DNA of 64,000 nt from Trichodesmium sp002260545 (lineage in GTDB: Bacteria; Cyanobacteriota; Cyanobacteriia; Cyanobacteriales; Microcoleaceae). Positions 44,463 through 54,470 of the stretch are shown here, piece by piece. Where the stretch lies: contig NZ_JBNHEQ010000202.1 of assembly GCF_050016015.1 (NCBI RefSeq), forward strand, positions 51,971-115,970, given 5' to 3'. How positions within the stretch are numbered: position 1 is the stretch's first letter; each line of letters starts with the position of its first letter. The notes below the pieces were generated by a model. It saw only the letters and a list, made by a program, of their open reading frames with translations. It searched no databases and was not told where the DNA came from. The translations under genes and the position numbers were made by a program.

Positions 44463-45896
44463 TTATCCATTATGAAACCTACTCTCTACTCCCTCTTCTG
44501 ATAATAAATGACGCTCATACCATAAACCAGCAGCTATTACTCCTACACCACATAAAATAAATACAAAAGACTTCAGTAATAATCCAGTATTATACTCAAA
44601 AGTCCGACTAACAATTTGTAAAGTCAACAATACTAAACCTCCCCAAAAAGTGCCTCTAATTCCTCGTGCTAATCCAATCCTAATTAAGCCTGCTGACAAA
44701 AGAAACATCTCTATATTAATAACAAAAGTTGCTATTTCTGGAATTTTATTAATACTCAAATGCCAGAAACATAATATTGCTGTGACAACAATAAAACCTA
44801 AAACTACACTACTAACAGAATCTAATTGCCAACTCTGAGAATTTCTTTTATTTGGTCGTGCTAAATACAACCATTCCCAAATAGTTAATCCCAGAAATAC
44901 TAGAACTTCAACTAAAGTTAACCATTGCATTTCTGGTATTTCTGATGATGTCTCAGAAAAATTTATTAATGGAATATTCTGCCAAATTGCTCGAAAAGAT
45001 AAATAGAAAAATCCAATACTCAAATACCAAATAGCTAAATTTCTTGCTAGAGTTTGAAAAATTCTGCTATCTACTTTAGGCAAGAGAATATCGTCATATC
45101 CCCAGAATAAAGCTGGAGGTAAAGTTAAGGCGATCGCTCCCCATAAACCATAATTGAAATTTAAAATAATAAAAACTTTAAGTATACTAATTTCTAAAGC
45201 GGGAAATATTAGTAATATAGATAGAAAGAAAATTATTCTAGAATTACACCAGTAAGCAAGGGGAATAAACAAAAATACTCCTACCACAGACATATATTTG
45301 ATTATGAAATGTAACCAGGAAGATTCTCCAAGGGAAAATACATTTAAGAACCCCATTAAATAGCCTAATCCTATTAACAGAATAGAAATAATTCCCAGAG
45401 ATTTTAGTTGTAGACTATAAGCCATTAATAAAACTCCTAACCCCCAAACAATATATAGTCCGTAGGGAGAACCACCAATATGAAACATTTGAGCCATTAG
45501 TGCTATATTTGCCCCTAAAATTAATGCCCCAAATATTAATAGTCCGTGACCTAACTTTTGTTTTTTATTGGTAGTATTAGGTAGAGTATTTGGCTGTCGC
45601 CAGAGATAAAAACCAGTGGTATTAACTCCGATAAATAAAGTTAATAAGAGGAGTGTTTTTACTTCTCGTGACCATTGTTGCCAGTTAGCAGAAACGAAAG
45701 TTATTATACCTAATCCCAGGAGAATACCACCCAGGGAAATTAAGATAGTAATAAAACGAGAACTAGCAGTTTTTTCTAAAGAATCAAATTGGTAACGGTC
45801 TGATAATTGTTGATAGAGATAATCATCAATTAATTCTTCTGTTTGCCATAGTTTCGCTTCTTGGCGGAGCTGGCGACGAAACTTTTCTGTAATCAT
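44463..45896 (-). CDS. DUF2157 multi-pass membrane protein
   Basis: A 477-residue integral membrane protein with a soluble N-terminal helical part (residues 1-45, FRRQLRQEAKLWQTEELIDD, then YLYQQLSDRYQFDS), the DUF2157 opening. About 12 membrane helices follow, beginning ITILISLGGILLGLGIITFVSANW. The VSANWQQWSREVKTLLLL segment after the first helix is a family hallmark. It pairs with the GDYXXLXY gene downstream, forming a conserved two-gene unit of unknown function. The gap between them has TTATCCAT heptamers and AGAAGAAAGAAGAAAG. The start is ATG 45896. Confidence 0.9.
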   Translation of the reverse strand: MITEKFRRQLRQEAKLWQTEELIDDYLYQQLSDRYQFDSLEKTASSRFITILISLGGILLGLGIITFVSANWQQWSREVKTLLLLTLFIGVNTTGFYLWRQPNTLPNTTNKKQKLGHGLLIFGALILGANIALMAQMFHIGGSPYGLYIVWGLGVLLMAYSLQLKSLGIISILLIGLGYLMGFLNVFSLGESSWLHFIIKYMSVVGVFLFIPLAYWCNSRIIFFLSILLIFPALEISILKVFIILNFNYGLWGAIALTLPPALFWGYDDILLPKVDSRIFQTLARNLAIWYLSIGFFYLSFRAIWQNIPLINFSETSSEIPEMQWLTLVEVLVFLGLTIWEWLYLARPNKRNSQSWQLDSVSSVVLGFIVVTAILCFWHLSINKIPEIATFVINIEMFLLSAGLIRIGLARGIRGTFWGGLVLLTLQIVSRTFEYNTGLLLKSFVFILCGVGVIAAGLWYERHLLSEEGVESRFHNG

Positions 45897-46908
45897 TTTA
45901 TTTCTAGAAGAAAGTTACTAGCATTAGGGTTCTTGCCTGTTCGTAAGTCGTGAAGTATAAAAATAAAGACAAGTTTTCTCTAAATTTATAGATAGTTTTT
46001 CAAACATTATGAGGTACAGTTTTTTTCTTTACCTATAAGATAAAATCCGCTTAATTCGGTATAAAAAGTTTTCCATCTTCAGCCAAGAAAAATATTTCTA
46101 AATCATCTTCACTCTTGACTCCTGACTACTAGATTAACTATCTAATTATACCGATGCTACGGGATTTTATCTAACCTATTTGTTTTTACCAAACTTATCG
46201 AAATTATCGTCGCAATTAACAATTTCTACTTAAACAACGATGCCAGTTTAACAATTGCCACATTTATTTGATTTTTTCCTTGGGGAAACCGGGATAATTT
46301 TATGATGAACTTATAATATTTATATTTACCAATGGATAATGGATAATTGATAATTAATCCCCAAAAGTTTAAAGTCTCTCCTAATAGTAGTTACGCAAAA
46401 CTGCAAAACTACTTAAGTTATCAAAAAAAAATGTACTTTAAATATACTTTTTCTCCAATACAAACTAGGGAAATACTGATACATAACTTGTCTATTTTAT
46501 CAAATTTTATGTTCATAAAGATGTTGATAAAGCATAGCCTTTTCAGGGGATAAAAAAATATTTAACTCAGTATTTCAAGCCTCCGACTAAAGTCCTATCC
46601 CTTATAAGGAACTCCTGAAACCCTTATAGGAGGGTGGGGAGAGTGGGGAGTAAGAATCTTGTCTACATTCCTCAAAAAAGTATATTGAATTAGACACTTT
46701 TCTCCGTAAAAAGCGGACGTCAGACTAACATATAACTTCTATTTTTTGTCAAGTTTTATGTTAAGAAAGATGTTTATAAAGCATAGGACTAAAGTCGGAG
46801 GTACTGATAACTGTTAACTGATAACTGATAACTGAAATGACCCGGTTTCTGAATTTTATTTAGGAGTAAACTAAGTCCTGATTTAACAATTAATAACCCC
46901 ATTATTAA
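45897..46908. other. Non-coding region (1.0 kb), several repeats
   Basis: Contains a family A-related element (46035-46174), two copies of the TTTTATGTTAAGAAAGATGT repeat (46488-46543 and 46735-46790), a family C fragment (46543-46600) and GATAACTGATAACTG heptamers (46805-46840). Short ORFs here are repeat-derived. Confidence 0.65.
46035..46174. repeat. MITE-like element related to family A
   Basis: Left ATAAGATAAAATCCGCTTAA...CGGTAT and right ATACCGATGCTACGGGATTT TATCT are inverted. The GTAGCATCGGTAT word is shared with family A, while the outer ends differ. Confidence 0.55.
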
Positions 46909-47577
46909 TCATGCTTCAGGATTTAATGGCGTTCCTAAACTTTCATAATTTCCATCTCCTCCTAATTGTTGACGACCATTACGAATCACCTTGAGCATAT
47001 CCGTTAACTGCTGTTCAATACTATCAAGCACATGATCTGCATAGTCATCGGCACCATTCTGAATTTCATCACATTCGGCGATCGCTCTAGCTCTCATTTC
47101 TTCAAGTTCTTGTTGAGCTTGATAGCGAATTTGTTCAATTTCAGCAATAGTAGCTTGTTGAATCACTTCACAATCTAGCTGAACTTGATTTCTGAGCTGA
47201 TCTGCTTCTACTTTAGCTTGCTGCACAAGACCCATTTCATTTAAAATTTGGTCAGCTCGTTGTTCAGCATTTTCAATAATCTCTTCCGCATAAAGTTCAG
47301 CTTCTTGAAGGATTTCATCCTTATGTCGAACTATCATTTCTGCTTCCTGAAAAGCAACTGGTAAATTCAGGCGTACTATATCTAGTTGGTCTAATAACTG
47401 TTCTTCATCTATTAAAGTACGTCCTACAAAAGGTATTCTAGGACTATCGAGAATAATCTCCTCCAGTCGATTTAGTTCTCTCTGGATATCTACTCCAGGA
47501 GAAGCACTGGTGGGTTCACCCTCGACATTTTGTCCATTTACCTCTGGTTCAATATTGGCTGAGTTTTGTCGTAACAT
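46909..47577 (-). CDS. DivIVA-like coiled-coil protein
   Basis: A 222-residue acidic, mostly helical protein. After a disordered N-terminus there is the segment LNRLEEIILDSPRIPFVGRT, typical of a cyanobacterial DivIVA/ATP-synthase-b-like family. A long coiled coil follows at about residues 80-190 (AELYAEEIIENAEQRADQIL; EIEQIRYQAQQELEEMRARA). Such proteins are thought to act as membrane-associated scaffolds, but no function is proven. The gene overlaps coaD by 40 bases in another frame and is directly downstream, a linkage seen in other cyanobacteria. It has no membrane segment. Confidence 0.8.
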   Translation of the reverse strand: MLRQNSANIEPEVNGQNVEGEPTSASPGVDIQRELNRLEEIILDSPRIPFVGRTLIDEEQLLDQLDIVRLNLPVAFQEAEMIVRHKDEILQEAELYAEEIIENAEQRADQILNEMGLVQQAKVEADQLRNQVQLDCEVIQQATIAEIEQIRYQAQQELEEMRARAIAECDEIQNGADDYADHVLDSIEQQLTDMLKVIRNGRQQLGGDGNYESLGTPLNPEA

Positions 47578-48038
47578 TTATAAATATCAATAGCAATGTG
47601 CTGAGGAACAAGATGATCTACTGAGCCACCAAAAATGGCGATTTCTTTAACTACACTACTACTTAAAAAACTATATTCGTTAGAGGTAGCCAAAAAAACT
47701 GTCTCTATTTCAGACGATAAGGTTTTATTTGTGTGGGCCATTTGTAATTCTTTTTCAAAATCTGAAAGAACCCGCAGACCTCGAATCAGGACTTTAGCCT
47801 GTCGCATTTTTGCATAGTTTACCGCTAAACCATCAAAACTGGCTACCTCTACATTAGGTAAGTGTTCTGTGGAATGGCTAATTTGATTTAAACGCTGCTC
47901 AATGGTAAATAAAGAGGTCTTACTAGGATTTCGCAGTACGGCCACAATCACTTTTTCAAACAGCTCACAGCCTCGTTCTATAATGTCTATGTGACCGAGG
48001 GTAATAGGGTCGAAACTGCCTGGATAAATTGCAATCAC
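47538..48038 (-). CDS. coaD: Phosphopantetheine adenylyltransferase
   Basis: Transfers AMP from ATP to 4'-phosphopantetheine, the penultimate step of coenzyme A synthesis. The 166-residue product has the nucleotidyltransferase motif YPGSFDPITLGHIDII at the N-terminus (TxGH), RGLRVLSDFEKELQMA, and the SSSVVKEIA form of the ISSSxxR motif. Length is slightly above the usual 160 because the tail (YDKTQPILNQR) extends into the next gene by 40 bases. The DivIVA-like gene begins within it, so translation may be coupled. The start is ATG 48038. Confidence 0.97.
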   Translation of the reverse strand: MIAIYPGSFDPITLGHIDIIERGCELFEKVIVAVLRNPSKTSLFTIEQRLNQISHSTEHLPNVEVASFDGLAVNYAKMRQAKVLIRGLRVLSDFEKELQMAHTNKTLSSEIETVFLATSNEYSFLSSSVVKEIAIFGGSVDHLVPQHIAIDIYKCYDKTQPILNQR

Positions 48039-48281
48039 AATTATAGATATATTAATAGTTACTGAAGTATTTTAGCAAATTAGGGAGTAGGGTGGAATAA
48101 TTAATAATGGATAATGGATAATTGATAATTGATAATGAATTAAAATCCTAAACTTTGTCAACAAACTATTTATTTTAGATAAGAGAAATATCAAAACTTT
48201 TCAATTTGAAAGGGTTGGCTTTTAAACTGAATTATTTAATTAATAATTAATAATTTTCGGGAATAATTTTAGGAGTATAAA

Positions 48282-50375
48282 TTGACAAATATAAATAAAC
48301 AAAAGGCATTATTTTTACTCAGACAGGCTTTAAATAATTCCAGTGCTGAATTTCGTGATGGTCAGTGGGAAGCAATAGAAGCTATTACTCAAAATCAAAG
48401 TCGTCTTTTAGTTGTGCAACGTACTGGTTGGGGAAAGAGTTTTGTCTATTTTTTAGCTACTCGTTTACTTCGAGATAAAGGGAAAGGTATAACTTTATTA
48501 ATTTCTCCCCTTTTAGCATTAATGCGAAATCAAATTTCCGCAGCAGAACGAATTGGAATTAACGCTCAAACAATTAATTCCAGCAATTCGGAAGAATGGG
48601 AAAAAGTAGAAAATAATTTAAGTGCAGGAAAAGTAGATATTTTGTTAATTTCCCCAGAAAGATTAGCAAATGAAAACTTCCGAGAAAATATCCTAATTCC
48701 TATAGCTAAAAATATCGGCTTATTTGTAGTTGATGAAGCTCACTGTATTTCTGATTGGGGGCATGATTTTCGTCCAGATTATCGACGCATTGTCAGAATT
48801 TTACAAGCTTTACCACAAAATATTCCTGTGCTTGCTACTACTGCTACTGCTAATAATCGAGTTGTGGATGATATTGTTGTTCAGCTAGGTGAAAATCTGA
48901 AAATATCTAGAGGTTCATTAACTAGAGATAGTCTCCAATTACAAAATATTTATTTATCATTTCCTCCTGCTCGTTTAGGATGGTTAGCAGAACATTTACC
49001 TAATATTCCTGGCAGTGGAATTATTTACACTTTAACTGTGAGAGATGCCGAAAGAGTTACTAACTGGTTGAAGTTTCAAGGAATAAATGTAGCAGCTTAT
49101 CATAGTAATAAAGAGACAGAAGAGCGAGAAGAATTAGAACAGCAATTATTGAATAATGAAGTTAAGGCATTAGTGGCAACTGTAGCTCTAGGAATGGGTT
49201 TTGATAAACCAGATTTAGGATTTGTTATTCATTATCAACGTCCTGGTTCAGTGGTACATTATTATCAACAAGTAGGACGTGCGGGTAGAGCAGTAGAAAA
49301 TGCTTATGGTATTCTTTTAAGTGGTGCAGAAGATGAAGAAATTACTAATTATTTTATTCAGACTGCTTTTCCTCCAGAAGCTCATAATCAAGCTGTTTTA
49401 AATGCACTAAATCAAGCTGAAGATGGTCTTTCAATTCCGATGTTAGAGGAACATTTAAACCTAACTAATGGGCAAATAAATAAAGTTTTGAAGCTATTGT
49501 CTATTGAGACTCCATCCCCAGTAAAAAAAATCGGTTCAAAGTATTATGCAACTCCAATTAATTATCAAACAAACACAGAAAAAATAGAAAAATTGACTCA
49601 AATACGTCGTCAAGAACAAGCTCGAATGTGGGATTATATGGAGAGTCAAAAATGCTTAATGCAATTTCTTAGAAAAGAATTAGATGACCCAAATCCTCAC
49701 CCTTGTGGTAAATGTGCTATTTGCTTAGGAAAACCAATTTTTTCAGAGAATGTTTCCTCAAAATTTGTGACAGAAGCAGTAAAATTTTTACGCAGTAGCG
49801 AACAAATTATTGAACCTCGGAAAAAATGGCCGAAAGATGCCTTATCCACTTATAATTTCAACGGCAATATTTCTCCAGAATTACGAGCAGAAGTTGGGCG
49901 ATCGCTTTCTCTTTGGAATGATGCTGGTTGGGGAGAACTTGTGAAAAAAGGTAAATACACAGATAACCATTTTAGCAATAGATTAGTTCAAGCTACATAC
50001 GAAATGATTAAACGTTGGCAACCTCAACCTTTTCCCACTTGGGTAACTTGTATTCCTTCTTTAAATCGTCCGGAACTTGTTCCTAATTTTGCTCAAAGTC
50101 TGGCTAAAAAATTAGGTTTACCCTTTGTGCCGTGTGTCATAAAAATTCATCATACTTCACTACAAAAAGAAATGAGTAATAGTTACAAACAAGCTCATAA
50201 TTTAGACGGTGCTTTTGAAATTAATCATTGGTCAGGAATGAGGGGAAATGTATTTTTAGTAGATGATGTTGTAGACTCAAGATGGACTTTTACTGTGGTT
50301 ACAGCATTGTTAAGAAGAGCTGGTAGTGGTAAAGTTTTTCCATTAACTTTAGCCATGAATCAACTATCAACTTAA
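48282..50375 (+). CDS. RecQ-family helicase fused to a phosphoribosyltransferase-like (ComF-type) domain
   Basis: A 697-residue fusion. RecQ part: Walker A QRTGWGKS at residues 46-53, DEAHCISDWGHDFRPDY from 151, ATTATANNRVV, YHSNKETEEREELEQQLL, and QVGRAGRAVENAYG. A zinc-binding segment follows (NPHPCGKCAICLGKP). The C-terminal region from about 540 ends in a PRPP-binding motif FLVDDVVDSRWTF (658-670), as in ComF-type phosphoribosyltransferases. The start is TTG 48282, with AGGAG six bases upstream; no nearby ATG fits. It is followed on the same strand by a DprA-like gene. Fused RecQ-PRTase next to DprA suggests a DNA-uptake, repair or defence module rather than housekeeping RecQ. Substrate of the PRTase part is unknown. 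Confidence 0.88.
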   Translation: MTNINKQKALFLLRQALNNSSAEFRDGQWEAIEAITQNQSRLLVVQRTGWGKSFVYFLATRLLRDKGKGITLLISPLLALMRNQISAAERIGINAQTINSSNSEEWEKVENNLSAGKVDILLISPERLANENFRENILIPIAKNIGLFVVDEAHCISDWGHDFRPDYRRIVRILQALPQNIPVLATTATANNRVVDDIVVQLGENLKISRGSLTRDSLQLQNIYLSFPPARLGWLAEHLPNIPGSGIIYTLTVRDAERVTNWLKFQGINVAAYHSNKETEEREELEQQLLNNEVKALVATVALGMGFDKPDLGFVIHYQRPGSVVHYYQQVGRAGRAVENAYGILLSGAEDEEITNYFIQTAFPPEAHNQAVLNALNQAEDGLSIPMLEEHLNLTNGQINKVLKLLSIETPSPVKKIGSKYYATPINYQTNTEKIEKLTQIRRQEQARMWDYMESQKCLMQFLRKELDDPNPHPCGKCAICLGKPIFSENVSSKFVTEAVKFLRSSEQIIEPRKKWPKDALSTYNFNGNISPELRAEVGRSLSLWNDAGWGELVKKGKYTDNHFSNRLVQATYEMIKRWQPQPFPTWVTCIPSLNRPELVPNFAQSLAKKLGLPFVPCVIKIHHTSLQKEMSNSYKQAHNLDGAFEINHWSGMRGNVFLVDDVVDSRWTFTVVTALLRRAGSGKVFPLTLAMNQLST

Positions 50376-51135
50376 AATTCAAAAGTCAAAAGTCAAAAGT
50401 TAAAAGTTAAAAATTACAAGGTAAGTATTCAGCTATTAGCTGTCAGCCATTCCTGCGGAATGGTACACAGCAACAAAAACCTCAAGCTTAAGGAAGATAT
50501 TTAAACAAATATAGACTTGAAAACTAGCTTTTATAGTAAAATAAAATTTCTGATTTATCGGGAACCGTATAATACCATTTCTCAAAAACTTTTCTACATT
50601 TGATTGAGTAGGGGAGTAGGGGAGTGTAGGGACGTTAGCATTTTTGTTATGCAACGTCCGTACGGGAGAAGTAAAGATAAGAATAATTAACATTAACTTG
50701 CCTCAAATAAGCAAAAAGGTAATTATACTAAGGTAATTACTTAATAACTGAAGTGTTAATCAAGTATAGTATTAATGCATGGGAATTGGTATAATAAAGT
50801 TTCCATAAAAAACTAGAAGCAATAGTTGATAGCTAATAGCTGATGCCTGAATGCTTACATTAAAAGTAATCCATGACTGAATTTGAGTATTTATAAATGT
50901 CCTAACCTATTTACATATAAGTAGTCGTGCAAAATTAATTTCCTGGTTGATAGAAGGAACATTTAACTGGGAATGGAGAACAGGGAGTCAACAGAATATG
51001 TAATTAATTTTGCATAGATACTTAGCAATTTCTACAGTTATAAGGTACAATTGTTTTTCTGATTTTCTACTCTCCTACTTCCTCTACTCCCCTACTCCCT
51101 ACTCCCTAAAGCAATTAAAAATTATCAGAAAAAAA
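50376..51135. other. Gap between the RecQ-PRTase and DprA-like genes
   Basis: No gene. It holds AAAAGTCAAAAGTCAAAAG tandems, a decayed GTAGGGACGTT palindrome (50626-50660) and a copy of the ACTTAATAACTGAAGTGTTA repeat (about 50735-50792, as at 5985-6046). AGGGGAGTAGGGGAG units complete the region. It looks like an operon spread apart by repeats. Confidence 0.65.
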
Positions 51136-52677
51136 ATGTCTAATCATGTTTTATCTCCAGACGCACAAGCAATTATGTTATTATGTGCTAGCTTTGGTGA
51201 AAATAGAAATTTCTATCCAGAACCTTTAACCCTAAGTGAGTATAATAGACTTGCAAAAATTTTAATCGAAAATCAACTCAGACCAGGAGATTTACTAAGT
51301 GCAAAGGGATTAGATATACTGCCAAAAATTAATGATAAAAAATTAAACTATGAGCGGTTAATAGCTTTATTAGAAAGAGGTGGGATTTTAGCTATTACTG
51401 TGGAAAAATGGGTGAATCAAGGTTTATGGATTATCACAAGAAGCGAGCAAAATTATCCGATAAAATTGAAGCATAATCTCCAACATTTAGCGCCAGTAAT
51501 TATTTATGGTGTAGGAAATATAGAATTATTAAAAGCAGGTGGATTAGCCATAGTTGGTTCTCGTGATATTAATGAAGAAGAAATTGAATATACAAATAAA
51601 ATCGGAAAAGTTTGTGCATCTCAAGGAATTAATATAATTTCTGGGGGTGCAAAAGGGATAGACCAAGAAGCAATGTTAGGAACTTTAGAAGTTGGTGGTA
51701 CTGTGATTGGAGTTTTGGCAGATAGTTTAAATAAAGCATCTGTTTCTAGAAAATATCGTGACAGTATTAGGTCTGGTAAACTAACTTTAATTTCTACTTA
51801 TGACCCTAATGCCGGATTTAATGTTGGTAATGCAATGGGTCGGAATAAATATATTTATGCTTTATCTGATTATGCTTTAGTTGTAAGTAGTAGTTTAAAT
51901 AAGGGTGGTACTTGGGCAGGTGCTACAGAGGTTTTAAATAAATATCAGAAAATACCTGTATTTGTGAAAGTAGAAGGACAAGTTAAAGAAGGAAATCAAG
52001 CACTTTTAGATAGAGGAGCAAAATCTTTTCCTATAGAACCATGGAATAGTAATTTAAAGGAACTTTTATCAGTATCAACAACTCAGTCAAATCTGCCAGA
52101 AAATAATTCATTGACAGATTTGGAAACTCCGCTAAATATATCTGCAAAAAGAATTAAATCAAAAGTTGAAATAAAATCGAATTTATCTATTTCTGAAATA
52201 ACTAATCAAATTATTTATGAAAAAGTCTTGCCTATCATACTAGAAAATTTAAAACAGCCACACAATGAAAAAGATTTAAGTAAAATATTAAAAGTCAGAG
52301 TTGGTCAATTACGCAATTGGTTAAATCAAGCTTGTGCTGAAGAAAAAATAATCAAAACTAAAAATCCAGTAAATTATAGAATTACTGCCGAAACTAAACA
52401 ATATCAAAACCATCAAACTTCAACACAGCAATTAAATATTTATGAAGCAGTATTGCCAATCATACTTGAGAACTTAGAGAAACCACAAACAGATCAAGAT
52501 TTAGCCACAAAGTTAAGCGTAAATATTAGTCAATTACAAGATTGGTTAAAAACAGCAAAAACAGAAGGAAAAATAATTTCAGAAAATCAATCCAATACTT
52601 ATGTAATTTCCCAAGACATCAAACAGTTATCTCTATTTGATAAAGTAGAAGATGATGAGGAAGGATTAGATTGGTAA
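51136..52677 (+). CDS. DprA/SMF-like protein with two C-terminal winged-helix-like repeats
   Basis: A 513-residue DprA-family protein. DprA binds single-stranded DNA and loads RecA in transformation; divergent members occur in defence clusters. After a helical N-terminal part, the Rossmann core covers about residues 120-300: GLAIVGSRDINEEEIEYT, IISGGAKGIDQEAMLGTL, GNAMGRNKYIYALSDYALV, and KGGTWAGATEVL. The C-terminus has two similar modules, EKVLPIILENLKQPHNEKDL at about 355 and EAVLPIILENLEKPQTDQDL at about 434, each about 55 residues. I use ATG 51136; an upstream TTG at 51010 would add repeat-coded residues (TPYSLK). It follows the RecQ-PRTase fusion. Confidence 0.88.
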   Translation: MSNHVLSPDAQAIMLLCASFGENRNFYPEPLTLSEYNRLAKILIENQLRPGDLLSAKGLDILPKINDKKLNYERLIALLERGGILAITVEKWVNQGLWIITRSEQNYPIKLKHNLQHLAPVIIYGVGNIELLKAGGLAIVGSRDINEEEIEYTNKIGKVCASQGINIISGGAKGIDQEAMLGTLEVGGTVIGVLADSLNKASVSRKYRDSIRSGKLTLISTYDPNAGFNVGNAMGRNKYIYALSDYALVVSSSLNKGGTWAGATEVLNKYQKIPVFVKVEGQVKEGNQALLDRGAKSFPIEPWNSNLKELLSVSTTQSNLPENNSLTDLETPLNISAKRIKSKVEIKSNLSISEITNQIIYEKVLPIILENLKQPHNEKDLSKILKVRVGQLRNWLNQACAEEKIIKTKNPVNYRITAETKQYQNHQTSTQQLNIYEAVLPIILENLEKPQTDQDLATKLSVNISQLQDWLKTAKTEGKIISENQSNTYVISQDIKQLSLFDKVEDDEEGLDW

Positions 52678-52846
52678 AATTATTCTTAAAATAGGGAATA
52701 GGGGGAAATAATTAATAAAAGCTCGTAGTAGGACTTTAGTCCTATCTAGAGTTTGGGCTAGAGCAATACTACAAACAAAAACTTTTTTATCATTTATTAT
52801 CCAGAAATAATATAAGTCTTAATCAAAAATAATAAAACTAATTTAG

Positions 52847-54001
52847 ATGAAAATTTATTACAAAATATCCGACTGGCTAGAAACTAACTGGGTAAAACCA
52901 GCTTACGCAGGTGGTTTACTCGGAACATTATCAATATTTTTCTTCGGTGCCGCTACTAATACAATGGCAGGATGGTTATATGTAATTAGTGGTATGAGTT
53001 TTGCGTTGTTAGGAATGGGTGCTGTTTTACCAGGGCGATCGCTACGTCAAATAAAAGTACGCCGTCATCCTATTCAACCTATAACCGTGGGTGACACTTT
53101 AGCGATCGCCATAACAATAGAAAATTCTACAAACCAACCACTAGCTTTACTGCAACTCCAAGATGATATTCCTTTTGTCTTAGGGAAACCAGTCAAACAA
53201 GCAATAGAAGTTATCCCCGCTAAAGATACTTACCATTGGGTTTACTATCTCCCTACCAAAAAAAGGGGTATATATAGATGGCATTATCTGCAACTGAGAA
53301 CCGCAGCACCTCTAGGTTTATTCTGGTGTCGTCGTAGTCGCAATGCTAAAGCTACTGCTATTGTGTATCCTACCGTTTTACCCCTGAGCAGTTGCCCGAT
53401 AATAGATGAACTTGGTCAAGAAAATAGTCGTCAACTTTACGAACATAGTCGTTATCAAATGGCTTCGGAAGGACTAACTCGGACATTAAGACCATATCGG
53501 TTTGGAGACCCTAGTCGTTTGATCCACTGGCGAAGTAGTGCGCGTTATGGCGAGTTGCGGGTTCGGGAACTAGAGGTATCTAGAGGAGGAGAAGAAATTA
53601 TAATTTGTCTTGATAGTGCTGCTAACTGGCAACCCGATCGTTTTGAAGCTGCGGTTACTGCTGCTGCTTCTTTATATTTTTATGTTAACCGGTCTATGCT
53701 AAATGTTCAACTTTGGACGGCTGGTACTGGGTTAGTTCATGGTAATTTAGCTGTGTTGCAAACCTTAGCTGGGGTTAAGTTTGGGGAAGAAGTTGTGGCA
53801 GGAAAACCACCGGAAAGGTCTTTACTTTGGTTGACTGAAAATTCACTTAGTTTGACTTCTCTTCCTCCTGGAAGTAGATGGTTATTGTGGTTAGATGAGT
53901 CTGTTTCTTCCGCAGCAGAAATACCAAAAGTTCAACATTGTTCTGGTTTGGAAATTAGTTCTAATCAACCTTTAGAATTTCAACTTCAGTCTAACTATTA
54001 G
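52847..54001 (+). CDS. DUF58 domain-containing membrane protein
   Basis: A 384-residue protein of the DUF58 family, usually part of MoxR-ATPase/von Willebrand gene sets of unknown function. Two membrane segments lie at about residues 18-65 (GGLLGTLSIFFFGAATNTMA; GWLYVISGMSFALLGMGAV). A beta-rich domain follows, then the DUF58 core RPYRFGDPSRLIHWRSSARY at about 215-235 with LEVSRGGEEIIICLDSA after it. No MoxR partner is adjacent. The start is ATG 52847. The short gap to the DprA-like gene is 169 bp, but there is no sign of coupling. Confidence 0.88.
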   Translation: MKIYYKISDWLETNWVKPAYAGGLLGTLSIFFFGAATNTMAGWLYVISGMSFALLGMGAVLPGRSLRQIKVRRHPIQPITVGDTLAIAITIENSTNQPLALLQLQDDIPFVLGKPVKQAIEVIPAKDTYHWVYYLPTKKRGIYRWHYLQLRTAAPLGLFWCRRSRNAKATAIVYPTVLPLSSCPIIDELGQENSRQLYEHSRYQMASEGLTRTLRPYRFGDPSRLIHWRSSARYGELRVRELEVSRGGEEIIICLDSAANWQPDRFEAAVTAAASLYFYVNRSMLNVQLWTAGTGLVHGNLAVLQTLAGVKFGEEVVAGKPPERSLLWLTENSLSLTSLPPGSRWLLWLDESVSSAAEIPKVQHCSGLEISSNQPLEFQLQSNY

Positions 54002-54470
54002 ATAACGTTAAATTGGAGTAAAATATAGTGTTGAGTAATTCAACATAAATTTGCTGGATGCAATTTACCTTCATGTGTTCGTGATCACGTCAAAAGCTTG
54101 GTATTCAAGTTGGTTTTTCTGCTTTTTAATCAATCAAAAAAATGTTCCTCTTTTAAGAGCTTAGAACCAGTAAAATTATCTTCATTTTTTTACTTTTAAA
54201 ACCTACTTCTATATCTCTACTAAATAGGTGCTTAGTTAACATTCAAATTGCTCCAAATATTTGAAATTACTCCAGGTTATCAACTACTCTCAAATTAAAA
54301 GTTAAATTGGCAATGGTATAATCTACTTTGATTGACAAATTTAACTATATATAGTATACAAGTCAAAAAATTAAGTCTGGAAATTTTTAATTTGATTTGC
54401 CCCCGAAAATGGCTTTATGTAGTAAAATTAATGGAACTAACTAATATCAGCACCATAACAAACATATATT
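54002..54470. other. Gap upstream of ftrC
   Basis: AT-rich and largely free of the dispersed repeats. It contains a consensus-like promoter at 54332-54360. Nothing else is recognised. Confidence 0.6.
54332..54360 (+). promoter_or_regulatory. Sigma-70-type promoter of ftrC
   Basis: TTGACA at 54332-54337 and TATACA at 54355-54360 are separated by 17 bases, the ideal spacing. They lie 110 bases before the ftrC start in repeat-free sequence, predicting a leader of about 100 bases. Confidence 0.6.

Noticed and set aside
46347..46553. 68-codon plus-strand frame
   Set aside because: Composed of the TATGTT...AAGATG repeat also seen at 5160 and 46735.
50436..50693. 85-codon minus-strand frame
   Set aside because: Overlaps the decayed GTAGGGACGTT palindrome and AGGGGAGTAGGGGAG units; no ribosome site.
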